A DNA stretch of 64,000 nucleotides from Rhodocyclales bacterium (GCA_026399435.1 JAPLQX010000019.1:90535-154534); one strand, 5' to 3'. Shown: positions 51,630 through 61,867, numbered from the stretch's first letter. The notes: generated by a model from the letters alone, not told the origin. A program made the numbers and translations.

Positions 51630-53936
51630 CTACTTCGATTCCATCACCCAGACGCCGTTCCAGTCATCGCCGGGCGGATTGGCGATGAAATGATCGCAGC
51701 GCTCGATGTACATCTTTGCTGCCTTGTCGTGGTCATTGATGGCCAGCACTTCGCCGAACTCGCCCTTGGCATCGTCCCATTTCTGCTGCCGGAATTTCAC
51801 CAGTCCGGATTTGAAATGGCGCAGGGCGTCGATCATCTGCGGGTAGGATTCTTCCGTGTGGTAGTCGAGGATTTCGTAAATGGCGACGGGCTTGGTCTTG
51901 CCCTTCACCACCACCAGATCCAGCTCGCGGCTGAAGTAGGTCGCCTTCAGGGCCTTGTAGGTGAACTCGCTGACCAGGATGTGGGTGCCATACTGCTTGC
52001 AGGCCGACTCGAGCCGGGCAGCAAGGTTCACGCCGTCGCCGATGATGGTGTAATCCATGCGCTTCTTGGATCCGATGGTTCCGGAAACCACGTTGTCGGT
52101 ATTGAGGCCGATGCCGATGTCGACCGGCAACTTGCCCTCGCTCACGCGCAGCTTGTTCCAGGTCCACAACTCGCGGATCATGGAAATCGCCGTGCGCACC
52201 GCGCGGTCGGCGTCGTCATCGTGGCCGACCGGGATGCCGAAGGCGGCCATGACAGCGTCGCCGATGAACTTGTCGAGGAACCCGGCCTCGCGCTGAATGC
52301 AGTCCACCATCAGCGTGAAGTACTCGTTGAGCAGCGCCACGGTGCCCTGGGCCCCGAGTTGTTCGGTGATCGTGGTGAAGCCGCGTATGTCGGAGAAGAG
52401 CACCGTAGCCTGCACGTTCTTGCCGCCCAGGGTATCGACCCCGCCAGCCAGCATCTGGTCGGCGATGCCCGGGTCCATCAGGCGCGACATGGTCGACCGC
52501 ATGCGTTTCTCGGTGGAAATATCCTCCAGCATCAGCATCGAGCCGAGGCGTTTCTTCTCCATTGACAGCAGAGGCAGGGCAGTCAGATTGACCGACAGCT
52601 TGTCTTCGCCGACGATCAGTTCGGCTTCCATCGCCAGTTCGGTGGCCTGGGTTTCGGCGACGCGCTTCAGTTTTTCCGGAATCCAGGCGTTGCTGCCGGC
52701 AAAGAATTCCGCTGCGGGTTTTTGCAGGATCTGCGCCGCATTCACGCGCAGGATGCGCAGTCCGGCGGCGTTGCAGGTGGCGATCTTCTCGGTCTCGTCG
52801 AGCGTGATCACCGCATTCGACATCGACTCCAGCATCGCCTCGTTGTAGTTCTTCATGTTCTGCACGTCGGCGAACAGCTTGGCGTTTTCCAGCGCGATCG
52901 AAATCTGCGCAGTAAAGGCGCGCAGGCGCGATTCATCCTCGCCGGTGAAGGGGCCGCCGCGCTTGTTGAGCACCTGCGTGACGCCGATCACCTTGCCGTG
53001 CTTGTTCGCGATCGGCACGCACAGGATCGAGCGGGTGAAGTAGCCGGTCTTCTTGTCGAAAGCCGGATTGAAGCGCAGATCGGCGTAGGCGTAGGGAATG
53101 TTGATCGCCTTGCCCTGGGTGAACACCGCACCGGCGATGCCCAGGTGATTGGGCAGGCGGATCTGCACCGATTCCAGGCCCTGGCCGACCTCGGACCAGA
53201 GTTCGCTGGTCTTTTCGTCGTTGAGGAAGAGCGTCGAGCGCTCGGCATTCAGCAGACGCGTGGCCTCGCCCATGACCTTCTGCAATAGCGACCCGAGCTT
53301 GATGTCGGCAGTGACTTCGGAGACGACGTCGATGAACTCCATCTCCTGGCGGCGGATGGCTTGCATGCGTTCGATGAACTGCGCGCTTTGCAGTGCTAGC
53401 GTGCCCTGGCTGGTCATGGCTTCGAGCAGGTTCAGGTCGTGCTTGGTGAATTTTCCGGTGCGCTTGTTGAGCGTCTGCGCCACGCCGATGATCTCGCCCT
53501 TCACCGTCTTGATCGGCACGCAGAGGATGTTGCGCGTGGTGAAGCCGGTCTGCTCGTCGATGGAGCGGTTGAAACGGTCGTCGGCGTAGGCGTCGTGGAT
53601 GATCAGCGCCTCGCCCGCGGTATAGACGTAGCCTGCCACGCCGCTGGTGTTGAGGATGCGGATTTCGCGCTGGATGTTGCCCTGCGCCACCCGCGAATAC
53701 AGTTCGTTAGTGTCGGGGTCGTTGAGGAAGAGCGAACCGCGCTCGGCATTCAGTTCGGTGGTGGTCATTTCCACCAGCGCCTGGAGGACCTCGTCGAGCG
53801 TGCCATAGCTCGCCATGCGGCGCGTCACTTCGAGCAGCAGTTCGAGATGGCGCAGGCGGCGGCGGCTTTCCGGGTCGCGTTCGGCCGGCTTCTTCTTCGG
53901 GCCGACAGCTTCGATGGGCGGGTCCATGGCGTTCAT
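51630..53936 (-). CDS. Adenylate/guanylate cyclase with two GAF domains and a PAS domain
   Basis: A 768-residue class III nucleotide cyclase. GAF domains at about 40-190 (RGSLFLNDPDTNELYSRVAQ) and 215-365 (RSTLFLNDEKTSELWSEVGQ) resemble each other, with a PAS domain at about 375-480. The cyclase domain (about 500-690) has the metal Asp residues in VLFSDIRGFTTITEQL and FIGDAVMAAFG, and DYTIIGDGVNLAARLE. The C-terminus (DALRHFKSGLVKFRQQKWDD) is a TPR-like tail. The paired GAF arrangement is that of cyanobacterial-type regulated cyclases. The start overlaps the stop of the coiled-coil protein by 4 bases. Confidence 0.92.
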   Translation of the reverse strand: MNAMDPPIEAVGPKKKPAERDPESRRRLRHLELLLEVTRRMASYGTLDEVLQALVEMTTTELNAERGSLFLNDPDTNELYSRVAQGNIQREIRILNTSGVAGYVYTAGEALIIHDAYADDRFNRSIDEQTGFTTRNILCVPIKTVKGEIIGVAQTLNKRTGKFTKHDLNLLEAMTSQGTLALQSAQFIERMQAIRRQEMEFIDVVSEVTADIKLGSLLQKVMGEATRLLNAERSTLFLNDEKTSELWSEVGQGLESVQIRLPNHLGIAGAVFTQGKAINIPYAYADLRFNPAFDKKTGYFTRSILCVPIANKHGKVIGVTQVLNKRGGPFTGEDESRLRAFTAQISIALENAKLFADVQNMKNYNEAMLESMSNAVITLDETEKIATCNAAGLRILRVNAAQILQKPAAEFFAGSNAWIPEKLKRVAETQATELAMEAELIVGEDKLSVNLTALPLLSMEKKRLGSMLMLEDISTEKRMRSTMSRLMDPGIADQMLAGGVDTLGGKNVQATVLFSDIRGFTTITEQLGAQGTVALLNEYFTLMVDCIQREAGFLDKFIGDAVMAAFGIPVGHDDDADRAVRTAISMIRELWTWNKLRVSEGKLPVDIGIGLNTDNVVSGTIGSKKRMDYTIIGDGVNLAARLESACKQYGTHILVSEFTYKALKATYFSRELDLVVVKGKTKPVAIYEILDYHTEESYPQMIDALRHFKSGLVKFRQQKWDDAKGEFGEVLAINDHDKAAKMYIERCDHFIANPPGDDWNGVWVMESK

Positions 53937-54598
53937 GTCGAGGGATGGCGCGCGGCTTCGATCTGGTCGCGCAGTGCCTGGATGGTGCGTTGCAGTTGGG
54001 CGCCTTCGTCGGCGAACAGGGCGTGCTCGCGATTGACCGAATTCGTCTTGTCGATCTGCGCCAGCTCGAGGCTTTCACGCAAGCCGCTAACGGTCTGCCG
54101 CAGTTGCGAAATTTCGCCTTGCGCGCTGACCACCGCCGCACGCACTGCATTGTCGGTGTCGGCCCGCGCTTTTTCCAGTTCGTCGCGCAGGGCGGACGCG
54201 GTGGCCTTCAACTGTTGCATTTCATTGTGTCCGGCGACGCGTTCCGCCTGTACCGCATGGTCGCGTTCGGTGCGTGCCAGTTCCAGTTCCTCGCGCAGGG
54301 CCGCGGCCGTGGCCTTGAGCATCTGCGATTCCTGGTTCGCGGCGACACGCTCGTGCTGCACTGCCTTCTCGCGCTCGATGCGGGCACGCTCGAGCTCTTC
54401 GCGCAGGGCGCCGACGGTAGTCTTCAGTTGTGATATTTCAGCCGCGCTGGCTTGGGTGGCGCGCAGTGTCGAGGCATGGATTTCCGCGTGTGCGGCTTCG
54501 AGCTCCGTGCGCAGCGCGATCACCGTGCGCTTCATGTCACGGGAATCAGCCTGTGCCAGGGCGAGTTCGTCTTCGATGGTCGATAGGTCGGCGATCAT
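53933..54598 (-). CDS. Coiled-coil protein of five 36-residue repeats
   Basis: A 221-residue, almost entirely helical protein. From about residue 28 it consists of repeats of 36 residues starting A/G-L-R-x-E/S-L-E: ALRTELEAAHAE..., ALREELERARIE..., ALREELELARTE..., ALRDELEKARAD..., GLRESLELAQID..., then a partial ALRDQIEAARHPST. The 108-base unit is also visible in the DNA. The start at 54598 is preferred; the upstream frame is AT-rich. Translationally coupled to the cyclase gene, so it may scaffold or oligomerise it. No known family is recognised. Confidence 0.8.
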   Translation of the reverse strand: MIADLSTIEDELALAQADSRDMKRTVIALRTELEAAHAEIHASTLRATQASAAEISQLKTTVGALREELERARIEREKAVQHERVAANQESQMLKATAAALREELELARTERDHAVQAERVAGHNEMQQLKATASALRDELEKARADTDNAVRAAVVSAQGEISQLRQTVSGLRESLELAQIDKTNSVNREHALFADEGAQLQRTIQALRDQIEAARHPST

Positions 54599-54797
54599 GA
54601 TGCAGCGAAGGAAGAATCCCCATTCAACAAAGCGCAAACCGGGAGGCGAAGCCTGCCGGCTCGTGCGACCAATACCAATAATTTCATGGTTTTGACTACT
54701 TATTTTTTTCGATAATACGCTTACCTTGGAATCTTATCAGCCATGCTTCCGGATCGGGTCGCTTTTGAGGATCCGGCACATCCAGGATCGTTCTTGA

Positions 54798-56087
54798 ATG
54801 AGAAAGCTCAGCCGCCGTCATTTCCTTGCCGCAGGAGCCGCCATGGGTGCGTCCTGGGCCGCCGGCGCGACGCTCGGCGAACTGCTGCCGCGCGGCCGGG
54901 GCCGGCGCGTGGTCATTGTCGGTGGCGGCTGGGGCGGCCTGACGGCAGCCCGTCACTTACGCGATCTGGCGCCCGAACTGGAAGTGGTGCTGGTCGAAAA
55001 AGGCTCGTCGTTCCGTTCCCTGCCCCTGAGCAACAAGTGGCTGGTCGGGCTGGCACCGGAAGGTGGACGCAGCCATGGCTATGCCGCCGCCGCCCGCGCC
55101 TGGGGCTATACCTTCGTGCAGGCCGAGGTGACCGCCGTCGACCGCGAGCAGCGACGCGTCGTCACCAGGGGCGGCACGCTCGACTACGACTGGCTGGTGC
55201 TCGCCGTCGGCATTCGCTACGACTACGAGCCCTGGTTCGGCGACGACCATCGCGCCACCGCGCAGGCGCGGCAGCTCTATCCGGCGGGATTCGTCACCGA
55301 CGAACTCGACGCGCTCAAGCAGAAGCTCGCCGACTTCAAGGGTGGCGATTTCGTCATGACCATTCCGCCGGCTCCCTACCGTTGTCCGCCGGCACCTTAT
55401 GAACGCGCGGTGATGATCGCCTGGCTGTTCAAGCAGAGGAAGATCAAGGGGCGGCTGATCATTGTCGATCCGGGTCCCGGCATGCAGGCCTTCAACCGCG
55501 TTTTCGCCGATCGCTACAAGGATCAGATCCTGCACCTGACCCATGCCAGCGTGAAATCTGTCGATCCCTTCAACAAGACGATCGCCACCGAGTTCGACGA
55601 TCTGCGTTTCGACGACGGCATCCTGATGGCTGCCCAGCAGGCCGGCGATCTGGTGTGGCAAGCCGGGCTGGTGGGGCGCGGCGGCGACGGCAAGGCGACC
55701 GGCTGGGGCGCGATCGATCCGCTCCATCTTCACGCCGTTGATGACGAGCGCGTATTCCTGATCGGCGACCTGATCGACAAGGTATCGCCCTTGTTCGGGC
55801 ACTACCCGAAGAGCGGCCATCTGGCCAACCGGCTGGGGCGCATCGCCGCGCGCGAGATCGGCAGTCGCGCCCGCGGCAGCGTGCCCGAGCCGGTGCTGCC
55901 GGACAGCGTTTGTCATGTCTTCTCGGATGTCGATCCGATGGAAAGTGTCCGCATCGATGCCCAATACCGCATGCGCGGCGATGGAGTCATTGCGCAGACA
56001 GTGCGCCAGCACTATGACCCGCAGCCGCGCGGCGAAGATGTCGCATGGGCCAAATCGATGTACGCCGACTTTCTGCCCGGAAACTAA
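54798..56087 (+). CDS. FccB-like sulfide dehydrogenase flavoprotein, Tat-exported
   Basis: A 429-residue periplasmic FAD flavoprotein. The twin-arginine signal is KLSRRHFLAAGAAMGASWAA; the FAD motif VVIVGGGWGGLTAARHL follows. The FccB signature PPAPYRCPPAPYERAVM and the C-terminal dimerisation part with FLIGDLIDKVSPLFGHYPKS are present, with a redox-active Cys in YRCPPAP. In flavocytochrome c sulfide dehydrogenase it pairs with a cytochrome FccA; no fccA is in the window, so the partner is missing or elsewhere. A 160-base AT-rich gap separates it from the divergent coiled-coil gene. Confidence 0.85.
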   Translation: MRKLSRRHFLAAGAAMGASWAAGATLGELLPRGRGRRVVIVGGGWGGLTAARHLRDLAPELEVVLVEKGSSFRSLPLSNKWLVGLAPEGGRSHGYAAAARAWGYTFVQAEVTAVDREQRRVVTRGGTLDYDWLVLAVGIRYDYEPWFGDDHRATAQARQLYPAGFVTDELDALKQKLADFKGGDFVMTIPPAPYRCPPAPYERAVMIAWLFKQRKIKGRLIIVDPGPGMQAFNRVFADRYKDQILHLTHASVKSVDPFNKTIATEFDDLRFDDGILMAAQQAGDLVWQAGLVGRGGDGKATGWGAIDPLHLHAVDDERVFLIGDLIDKVSPLFGHYPKSGHLANRLGRIAAREIGSRARGSVPEPVLPDSVCHVFSDVDPMESVRIDAQYRMRGDGVIAQTVRQHYDPQPRGEDVAWAKSMYADFLPGN

Positions 56088-56109
56088 GCCCGGAAACTAA
56101 GCCCGGAAA
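56075..56109. repeat. Short tandem duplication at the end of the FccB-like gene
   Basis: GCCCGGAAACTAA (13 bp, contains the stop TAA) is repeated at 56088-56100, followed by a partial third copy at 56101-56109. Confidence 0.85.
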
Positions 56110-56112
56110 ACT

Positions 56113-56631
56113 CTAATGCCGGGCGAAGATGCTGGTCTTGCCGTCCGACCCCACCAGCAAGGTGTCGTATCTTTCGCGGCGGATGTCCCGTTCCTGGCCG
56201 GCATTGTCGAGGATGGTGCAGGCGGTTTCGCAGAAGGGATTCGACAGCTCGCGCCCGGGTGATCCTCGCGGCAGGCCGGGGACAGCCAGGCCACGCGCCA
56301 TGGGCCTCTCCTTGAGCAGTTGCAGGATGTCTTCGGCCGGCACATGGCCCTCGATGAAATACCCGGCCACGGTGGCGGTGTGCACCGATTCCAGTTCCGA
56401 GGGCACGTTCAGCCAGCGCTTGAGGCGCGGCATGTTGGCCGCCAGGGTTTCCGTCATGGTGACTTCGAAGCCGTTCTTGCGCAGGTGATCGGCCCAGTCG
56501 ATGCAGGAAATACAGGGGCTTGGGGCATAGACCACCACGGGCGGCAGCTTGTCAGCGTCGGCGGCCAGGGCGCTCTGCATCGGCGCCAACAGCATCGCGG
56601 CCAAGGTGATGGCAAGGCGCACGATCAGCAT
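56113..56631 (-). CDS. DUF411 periplasmic protein
   Basis: A 172-residue exported protein of the DUF411 family. Signal peptide ITLAAMLLAPMQSALA; then VVVYAPSPCISCIDWADHLR (Cys pair CxxC), ESVHTATVAGYFIEGHVPAE and ARGLAVPGLPRGSPGREL, all DUF411 hallmarks. DUF411 proteins often sit near copper-resistance genes and are thought to bind metal or sulfide. The start overlaps the end of the ankyrin protein gene by 7 bases. A C-terminal extension of about 50 residues with two further Cys (FCETACTI) is unusual. Confidence 0.82.
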   Translation of the reverse strand: MLIVRLAITLAAMLLAPMQSALAADADKLPPVVVYAPSPCISCIDWADHLRKNGFEVTMTETLAANMPRLKRWLNVPSELESVHTATVAGYFIEGHVPAEDILQLLKERPMARGLAVPGLPRGSPGRELSNPFCETACTILDNAGQERDIRRERYDTLLVGSDGKTSIFARH

Positions 56632-57128
56632 TGCTGCCGGGGTTTGCAGCCCTTGAGCAGCCAGAGCGAAACCACGCCGGCAAATTCGTCGGCGCGGACC
56701 TTGCGCGCCATGCTCAGCACATCGCGTCCGGCATCGGTCTTCAGCGCCGGGTCGGCACCCGCCTGCAGCAGGGGGAGGGCGTGGTTCGTACGCGTCGCAA
56801 AAGCCGCCATGTGCAGCGGCGTCATGCCTTCCTTGTCGCGTGCATTGACATTGGCGCCGGCCGCGATCAGCGCCAGCAGCGGACCGCTGTCTTCATTCAG
56901 CGCCGCATAGTGGAGCGGGGTTGCGCCGAGGGCGGTGCGGGCATCGCGGTTCTGCGGCGTGGCCTTCAGCAGTTTCTCGACATCCTGGCGCGTGCCCATG
57001 CGGGCGGCATCGTGGATCGGCTGCTCGTTCTTGCCCAGGGTCGCATCGGCCGCGAAGGTCAGGGCGGAGTGCAGCGCGCACCAGAGCAGCAGAAGGCGGA
57101 AGAAGCGTTGGCTGGTTAAATGGTTCAT
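56625..57128 (-). CDS. Secreted ankyrin-repeat protein
   Basis: A 167-residue protein with signal peptide (FFRLLLLWCALHSALTFA) and four ankyrin repeats: EQPIHDAARMGTRQDVEKLL, GATPLHYAALNEDSGPLLAL, EGMTPLHMAAFATRTNHALP, GRDVLSMARKVRADEFAGVV. It ends CKPRQQC. It overlaps the DUF411 gene and probably shares its operon. Likely a periplasmic protein-protein interaction module; partner unknown. Confidence 0.85.
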   Translation of the reverse strand: MNHLTSQRFFRLLLLWCALHSALTFAADATLGKNEQPIHDAARMGTRQDVEKLLKATPQNRDARTALGATPLHYAALNEDSGPLLALIAAGANVNARDKEGMTPLHMAAFATRTNHALPLLQAGADPALKTDAGRDVLSMARKVRADEFAGVVSLWLLKGCKPRQQC

Positions 57129-57208
57129 GGCTGTTTTTTGGCCTCGTGTTTTAACTGTTGGGGGTCTTCACCGAGCGGTGAAGCGAGCAGCCAGCCCGGT
57201 TGTCTTGC

Positions 57209-57284
57209 TGGCGCCCAAGTCAGGAATCGAACCTGAGACCTACCGCTTAGGAGGCGGTCGCTCTATCCACTGAGCTACAAGGGC
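57209..57284 (-). tRNA. tRNA-Arg (anticodon CCU)
   Basis: A 76-nt cloverleaf with encoded CCA. The D stem is GCTC/GAGC, the anticodon stem ACCGC/GCGGT with loop CTCCTAA (anticodon CCT), the T arm TCAGG-TTCGAAT-CCTGA. The acceptor stem 5' strand is GCCCTTG and the 3' strand CTTGGGC: positions 5 and 6 are U opposite U67 and U68, giving two U-U mismatches. The rest pairs well. Confidence 0.9.
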
Positions 57285-57300
57285 GCGAGGCGCGAATTTT

Positions 57301-57341
57301 ATCCCACTTGGGGATACCGTCTGCGGCCGGCCGCAGACATA
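57301..57341 (+). repeat. Dispersed element B upstream of the ABC-F gene
   Basis: ATCCCACTTGGGGATACC followed by GTCTGCGGCCGGCCGCAGAC and ATA. The main stem differs in sequence from the other copies (GTCCCCGGC/GCCGGGGAC) but remains perfectly paired: a compensatory change. Confidence 0.8.
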
Positions 57342-57398
57342 AGCTGCGCGCCTATAATCCGGCACCCCTTTCCCTACCTCTTTCCCGACTCCGTTTCC

Positions 57399-59345
<1,947 letters not shown>

Positions 59346-59436
59346 AAGCTGGCGCCAAAAAGGACTGTTTTTCCAAGTCTCGTCCGGCATGCACCGGATT
59401 TAGTCTCTTCCATGTCAGCCGGACAGGGAGACTCAT

Positions 59437-59712
59437 GTGGTTGTCATCAACGGACAGCGTACTACCGCCATCGTGATCCGCCATCGCGGCGACAGCGTCA
59501 CGCTGGTGCCGATGAAAAGTGGCAAGCTTTCGGCCAAGACGGTCGCCTTCGACGAGTTTCGGCAGGAGTGGAAGGAAACCGGCTACGCGCTGTCGCAGGC
59601 GCTGACCACCTTCCTGGCGCACATCATGAAATGGGGAGCCTCGCTGGAAGTGGTGAAGGGCCTCGAAAAGCTCGCCGCACGCGATCGCTTCGTCGTTGCC
59701 AGCCTGTTCTGA
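59437..59712 (+). CDS. Small protein of unknown function upstream of an RNase H-like gene
   Basis: A 91-residue protein from GTG 59437, preceded by CAGGGAGACTCAT. It has a beta-rich N-terminus (VVINGQRTTAIVIRHRGDSV, TLVPMKSGKLSAKTVAF) and a helical end (WKETGYALSQALTTFLAHIM, LEKLAARDRFVVASLF). No family recognised. Its TGA overlaps a CTG that may start the RNase H-like frame, so the two are probably coupled. Confidence 0.6.
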   Translation: MVVINGQRTTAIVIRHRGDSVTLVPMKSGKLSAKTVAFDEFRQEWKETGYALSQALTTFLAHIMKWGASLEVVKGLEKLAARDRFVVASLF

Positions 59713-60179
59713 ACTCCGGGATCGCGATCGACGCCACAGATTGCTGGCAGGCCTGGTTCGACGGTTCCGCCTTGCCCAATCCGGGCAAGATCGGCATTGG
59801 TATCCTGCTGCTTGCGCCCGATGGCCGGCGCAGCGAAAAATCCCGGCTGCTGAATGTCTCCGGCTGCAATAACGAGGCCGAGTTGCATGCCCTGTGCGCG
59901 GCGCTCGAAATGGCCGCGGCAGCCGGCGCGCGAAGGCTGCTGCTGCGCGGCGACAGCGACGTCGCCCTGCGCTATGTGCGCGGGCCGGACAGCACGCAGA
60001 TTGCGCGGCTGCTGATCCTGATCGCTGCGGCCCGTGAATCGCTGCGTCGTTTCGAGGACGTGCAACTGGTCTGGGTGCCCCGTCATCGCAATACCGAGGC
60101 GGATTGCCTGTCGCGGCAGGCACTTGGATTGCCGCCGATGCCGGCACCCGTGACGAGAGGCCGGCGTCGGCGCCATTGA
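59631..60179 (+). CDS. Ribonuclease HI-like protein
   Basis: An RNase H-fold protein. The catalytic carboxylates are present: DGSALPNPGKIGIG, CNNEAELHALCAALEMA, LLRGDSDVALRYVRG and RHRNTEADCLSRQALGL (D, E, D, D). The start is a problem: similarity begins at WQAWFDGSA (about 59749). The nearest conventional start is the ATG at 59631, which adds an implausible basic stretch overlapping the upstream gene. A CTG at 59709 overlapping the previous stop (CTGA) would give a natural N-terminus, and I think it likely. Many proteins of this family have unproven nuclease function. Confidence 0.8.
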   Translation: MGSLAGSGEGPRKARRTRSLRRCQPVLNSGIAIDATDCWQAWFDGSALPNPGKIGIGILLLAPDGRRSEKSRLLNVSGCNNEAELHALCAALEMAAAAGARRLLLRGDSDVALRYVRGPDSTQIARLLILIAAARESLRRFEDVQLVWVPRHRNTEADCLSRQALGLPPMPAPVTRGRRRRH

Positions 60180-60235
60180 AGCTTTTCGCGGCGGGTCATG
60201 GTGCAGGATTCCGTTATGATCCACCGGCATCGCAC

Positions 60236-60277
60236 ATCCCGCCAGGGGATACCGTCCCCGGCATAGCCGGGGACATA
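60236..60277 (+). repeat. Dispersed element B upstream of a TTG-start gene
   Basis: ATCCCGCCAGGGGATACC, GTCCCCGGC-ATA-GCCGGGGAC, then ATA. The Shine-Dalgarno AAAGGAG of the next gene starts at the base after the element. Confidence 0.85.
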
Positions 60278-60290
60278 AAGGAGAAATTGC

Positions 60291-60725
60291 TTGGGAATAC
60301 TGACGAACATCGTCGCTGCCGAGGAAGATGAAGTTGCCGCCATCGGCGAATCCCTGCGGCCCGTGGACGAATGGAGCGGCATCGAACGGCGCGGCATCGA
60401 CACGGCCAAGATCGCCACGCTGCATTGCCTGCTGACCGGTGACGAATTCGAGGAGGCCGTCGGTGCTTACGAGCCCGTCTATGTCACGGACGAGGGCGCG
60501 ATCGTGCTGCGCCTGGCCGATGAGGTGCTGGAGCGCCTGGCCACGCTGGATGAAGATGCGCTGGAACTCGTTGCCGAAGAACTGGCGGCCACCGAGGAAT
60601 ATGAAATGGAGCAGTGGGACGCCGAGGAAGTACAGGCGATGGTGATGGAGCTCGCGGATCTGGCGCGTTTGGCCGAATCGCAGGACCAGGTGCTATTCGT
60701 CTGGATGCATCCCTTATTGACTTGA
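60291..60725 (+). CDS. Acidic protein of unknown function
   Basis: A 144-residue, strongly acidic protein starting at TTG 60291, with AAAGGAG about 8 bases upstream. N-terminus: GILTNIVAAEEDEVAAIGES, then IERRGIDTAKIATLHCLLTG, VGAYEPVYVTDEGAIVLRLA and a long Glu-rich helical region ending FVWMHPLLT. I do not recognise the family with confidence; it has the look of a small YfbM/DUF1877-like protein. Its start lies directly downstream of an element B. Confidence 0.6.
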   Translation: MGILTNIVAAEEDEVAAIGESLRPVDEWSGIERRGIDTAKIATLHCLLTGDEFEEAVGAYEPVYVTDEGAIVLRLADEVLERLATLDEDALELVAEELAATEEYEMEQWDAEEVQAMVMELADLARLAESQDQVLFVWMHPLLT

Positions 60726-60745
60726 GCGGCCTCGCGCCTGAACCG

Positions 60746-61033
60746 ATGCCCGCGAGCAAGACCTGGTTCGTCTACCTGATCGAATGCACCGACGGCAGCC
60801 TCTATACGGGGATCACCGTTGATCTGGCGTCGCGCTTCAAAGCCCATCTGGAGGGCCGGGGCGCGCGCTGCATGCGCATGCATCCACCGCTGCGCATGCT
60901 CGCAGCGGAAGCCCATGCGGACCGCTCGGCGGCCTCGAAGGCCGAGTACCGGATCAAGCAGCTCACTGCGGCAGAAAAGCGCGCCTATGCCGCTCAAATG
61001 ACCGTCAGCGCCCTTCCTTCTGCCATTCCTTAG
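60746..61033 (+). CDS. GIY-YIG endonuclease-domain protein
   Basis: A 95-residue single-domain GIY-YIG protein of the YhbQ/UPF0213 type. It has TWFVYLIECTDGSLYTGITV (the GIY and YIG analogues), VDLASRFKAHLEGRGARCMR, and the catalytic Glu region with the AEYRIKQLTAAEKRAY segment. Such proteins may act in DNA repair. ATG at 60746 gives the usual N-terminus; the upstream frame overlaps the acidic protein gene. Confidence 0.9.
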   Translation: MPASKTWFVYLIECTDGSLYTGITVDLASRFKAHLEGRGARCMRMHPPLRMLAAEAHADRSAASKAEYRIKQLTAAEKRAYAAQMTVSALPSAIP

Positions 61034-61045
61034 TCCGCCTGCCCC

Positions 61046-61867
61046 ATGATCATTTTTTCCCACGGCAACAGTTACAGCGCTTCGACCTACCGCCAGCTGT
61101 TCGACGGCTGGCGTGCCGCCGGCCATGAGGTGGCGGCCGTCGAGCATTTCGGCCATGACACCCGCTTCCCCGTCGACCGCAGCTGGCGCGGCATGACGCA
61201 TCAGCTCACGACGCTGATCGACAGCCTGCCCGAGCCCCGCCTCTGGCTGGTCGGGCACTCGATGGGCGGCTACTTGAGCCTGCTGGCAGCCGGCCAGCGC
61301 CCGGAGCGTGTGCGCGGCATCGTGCTGCTCGATTCGCCCATCGTCTATGGCTGGAAATCAGGGTTGATCAGCATGGTCAAGGCTACCGGTCAGATGCGCC
61401 GTCTGTCACCCGCAGGGGTCGCGATAAAGCGCCGCGACCGGTGGCCGAATCTCGGTGAGGCACACCGGCATTTCATGGCCAAGCCGATGTTTGCGCACTG
61501 GCACCCGGCTGTGCTCAACGACTATATCCACTTCGGCACCGAACAGGACCCTGCGGACAGTGCCGGCACAGGTCGCCGCCTGAAGTTTCGTCCCGAGATC
61601 GAGGCGGAAATCTATTCGACGGTTCCGCACCGCCTGGTGTCCTATCTGCGCTTGCATCCGCCCGGCGGCCCGATAGCCTTCATCGGTGGAACGCGCTCCC
61701 GCGAGGTCCGCCAGGTCGGGCTCGCGGCCACGCAGCGCCTCGCGCAGGGGCGCATCAGCTGGCTCGAAGGCTCGCATCTGTTTCCCTTCGAGCATCCGGA
61801 AGAAACCGTGCGCGAGGTACTCGACTGGATGCAGCGGCTGGATGCCGTGGCGGCGGTCCGCGAGTAG
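61046..61867 (+). CDS. Alpha/beta hydrolase
   Basis: A 273-residue hydrolase: IIFSHGNSYSASTYRQLFDG (oxyanion-hole region), WLVGHSMGGYLSLLAAGQRP (nucleophile elbow with Ser), RGIVLLDSPIVYGWKS, PIAFIGGTRSREVRQVG and the His in EGSHLFPFEHPEETV. 12 bases after the GIY-YIG gene. Substrate unknown. Ends before a convergent terminator. Confidence 0.88.
   Translation: MIIFSHGNSYSASTYRQLFDGWRAAGHEVAAVEHFGHDTRFPVDRSWRGMTHQLTTLIDSLPEPRLWLVGHSMGGYLSLLAAGQRPERVRGIVLLDSPIVYGWKSGLISMVKATGQMRRLSPAGVAIKRRDRWPNLGEAHRHFMAKPMFAHWHPAVLNDYIHFGTEQDPADSAGTGRRLKFRPEIEAEIYSTVPHRLVSYLRLHPPGGPIAFIGGTRSREVRQVGLAATQRLAQGRISWLEGSHLFPFEHPEETVREVLDWMQRLDAVAAVRE

Noticed and set aside
57209..57284. tRNA-Arg as an island attachment site
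   Set aside because: Genes on both sides look like ordinary chromosomal genes, and no integrase or direct repeat of the tRNA 3' end was found in the window.
57301..57341. Element B as an intrinsic terminator
   Set aside because: No T tract follows in any copy, and all copies lie upstream of genes in the same orientation.
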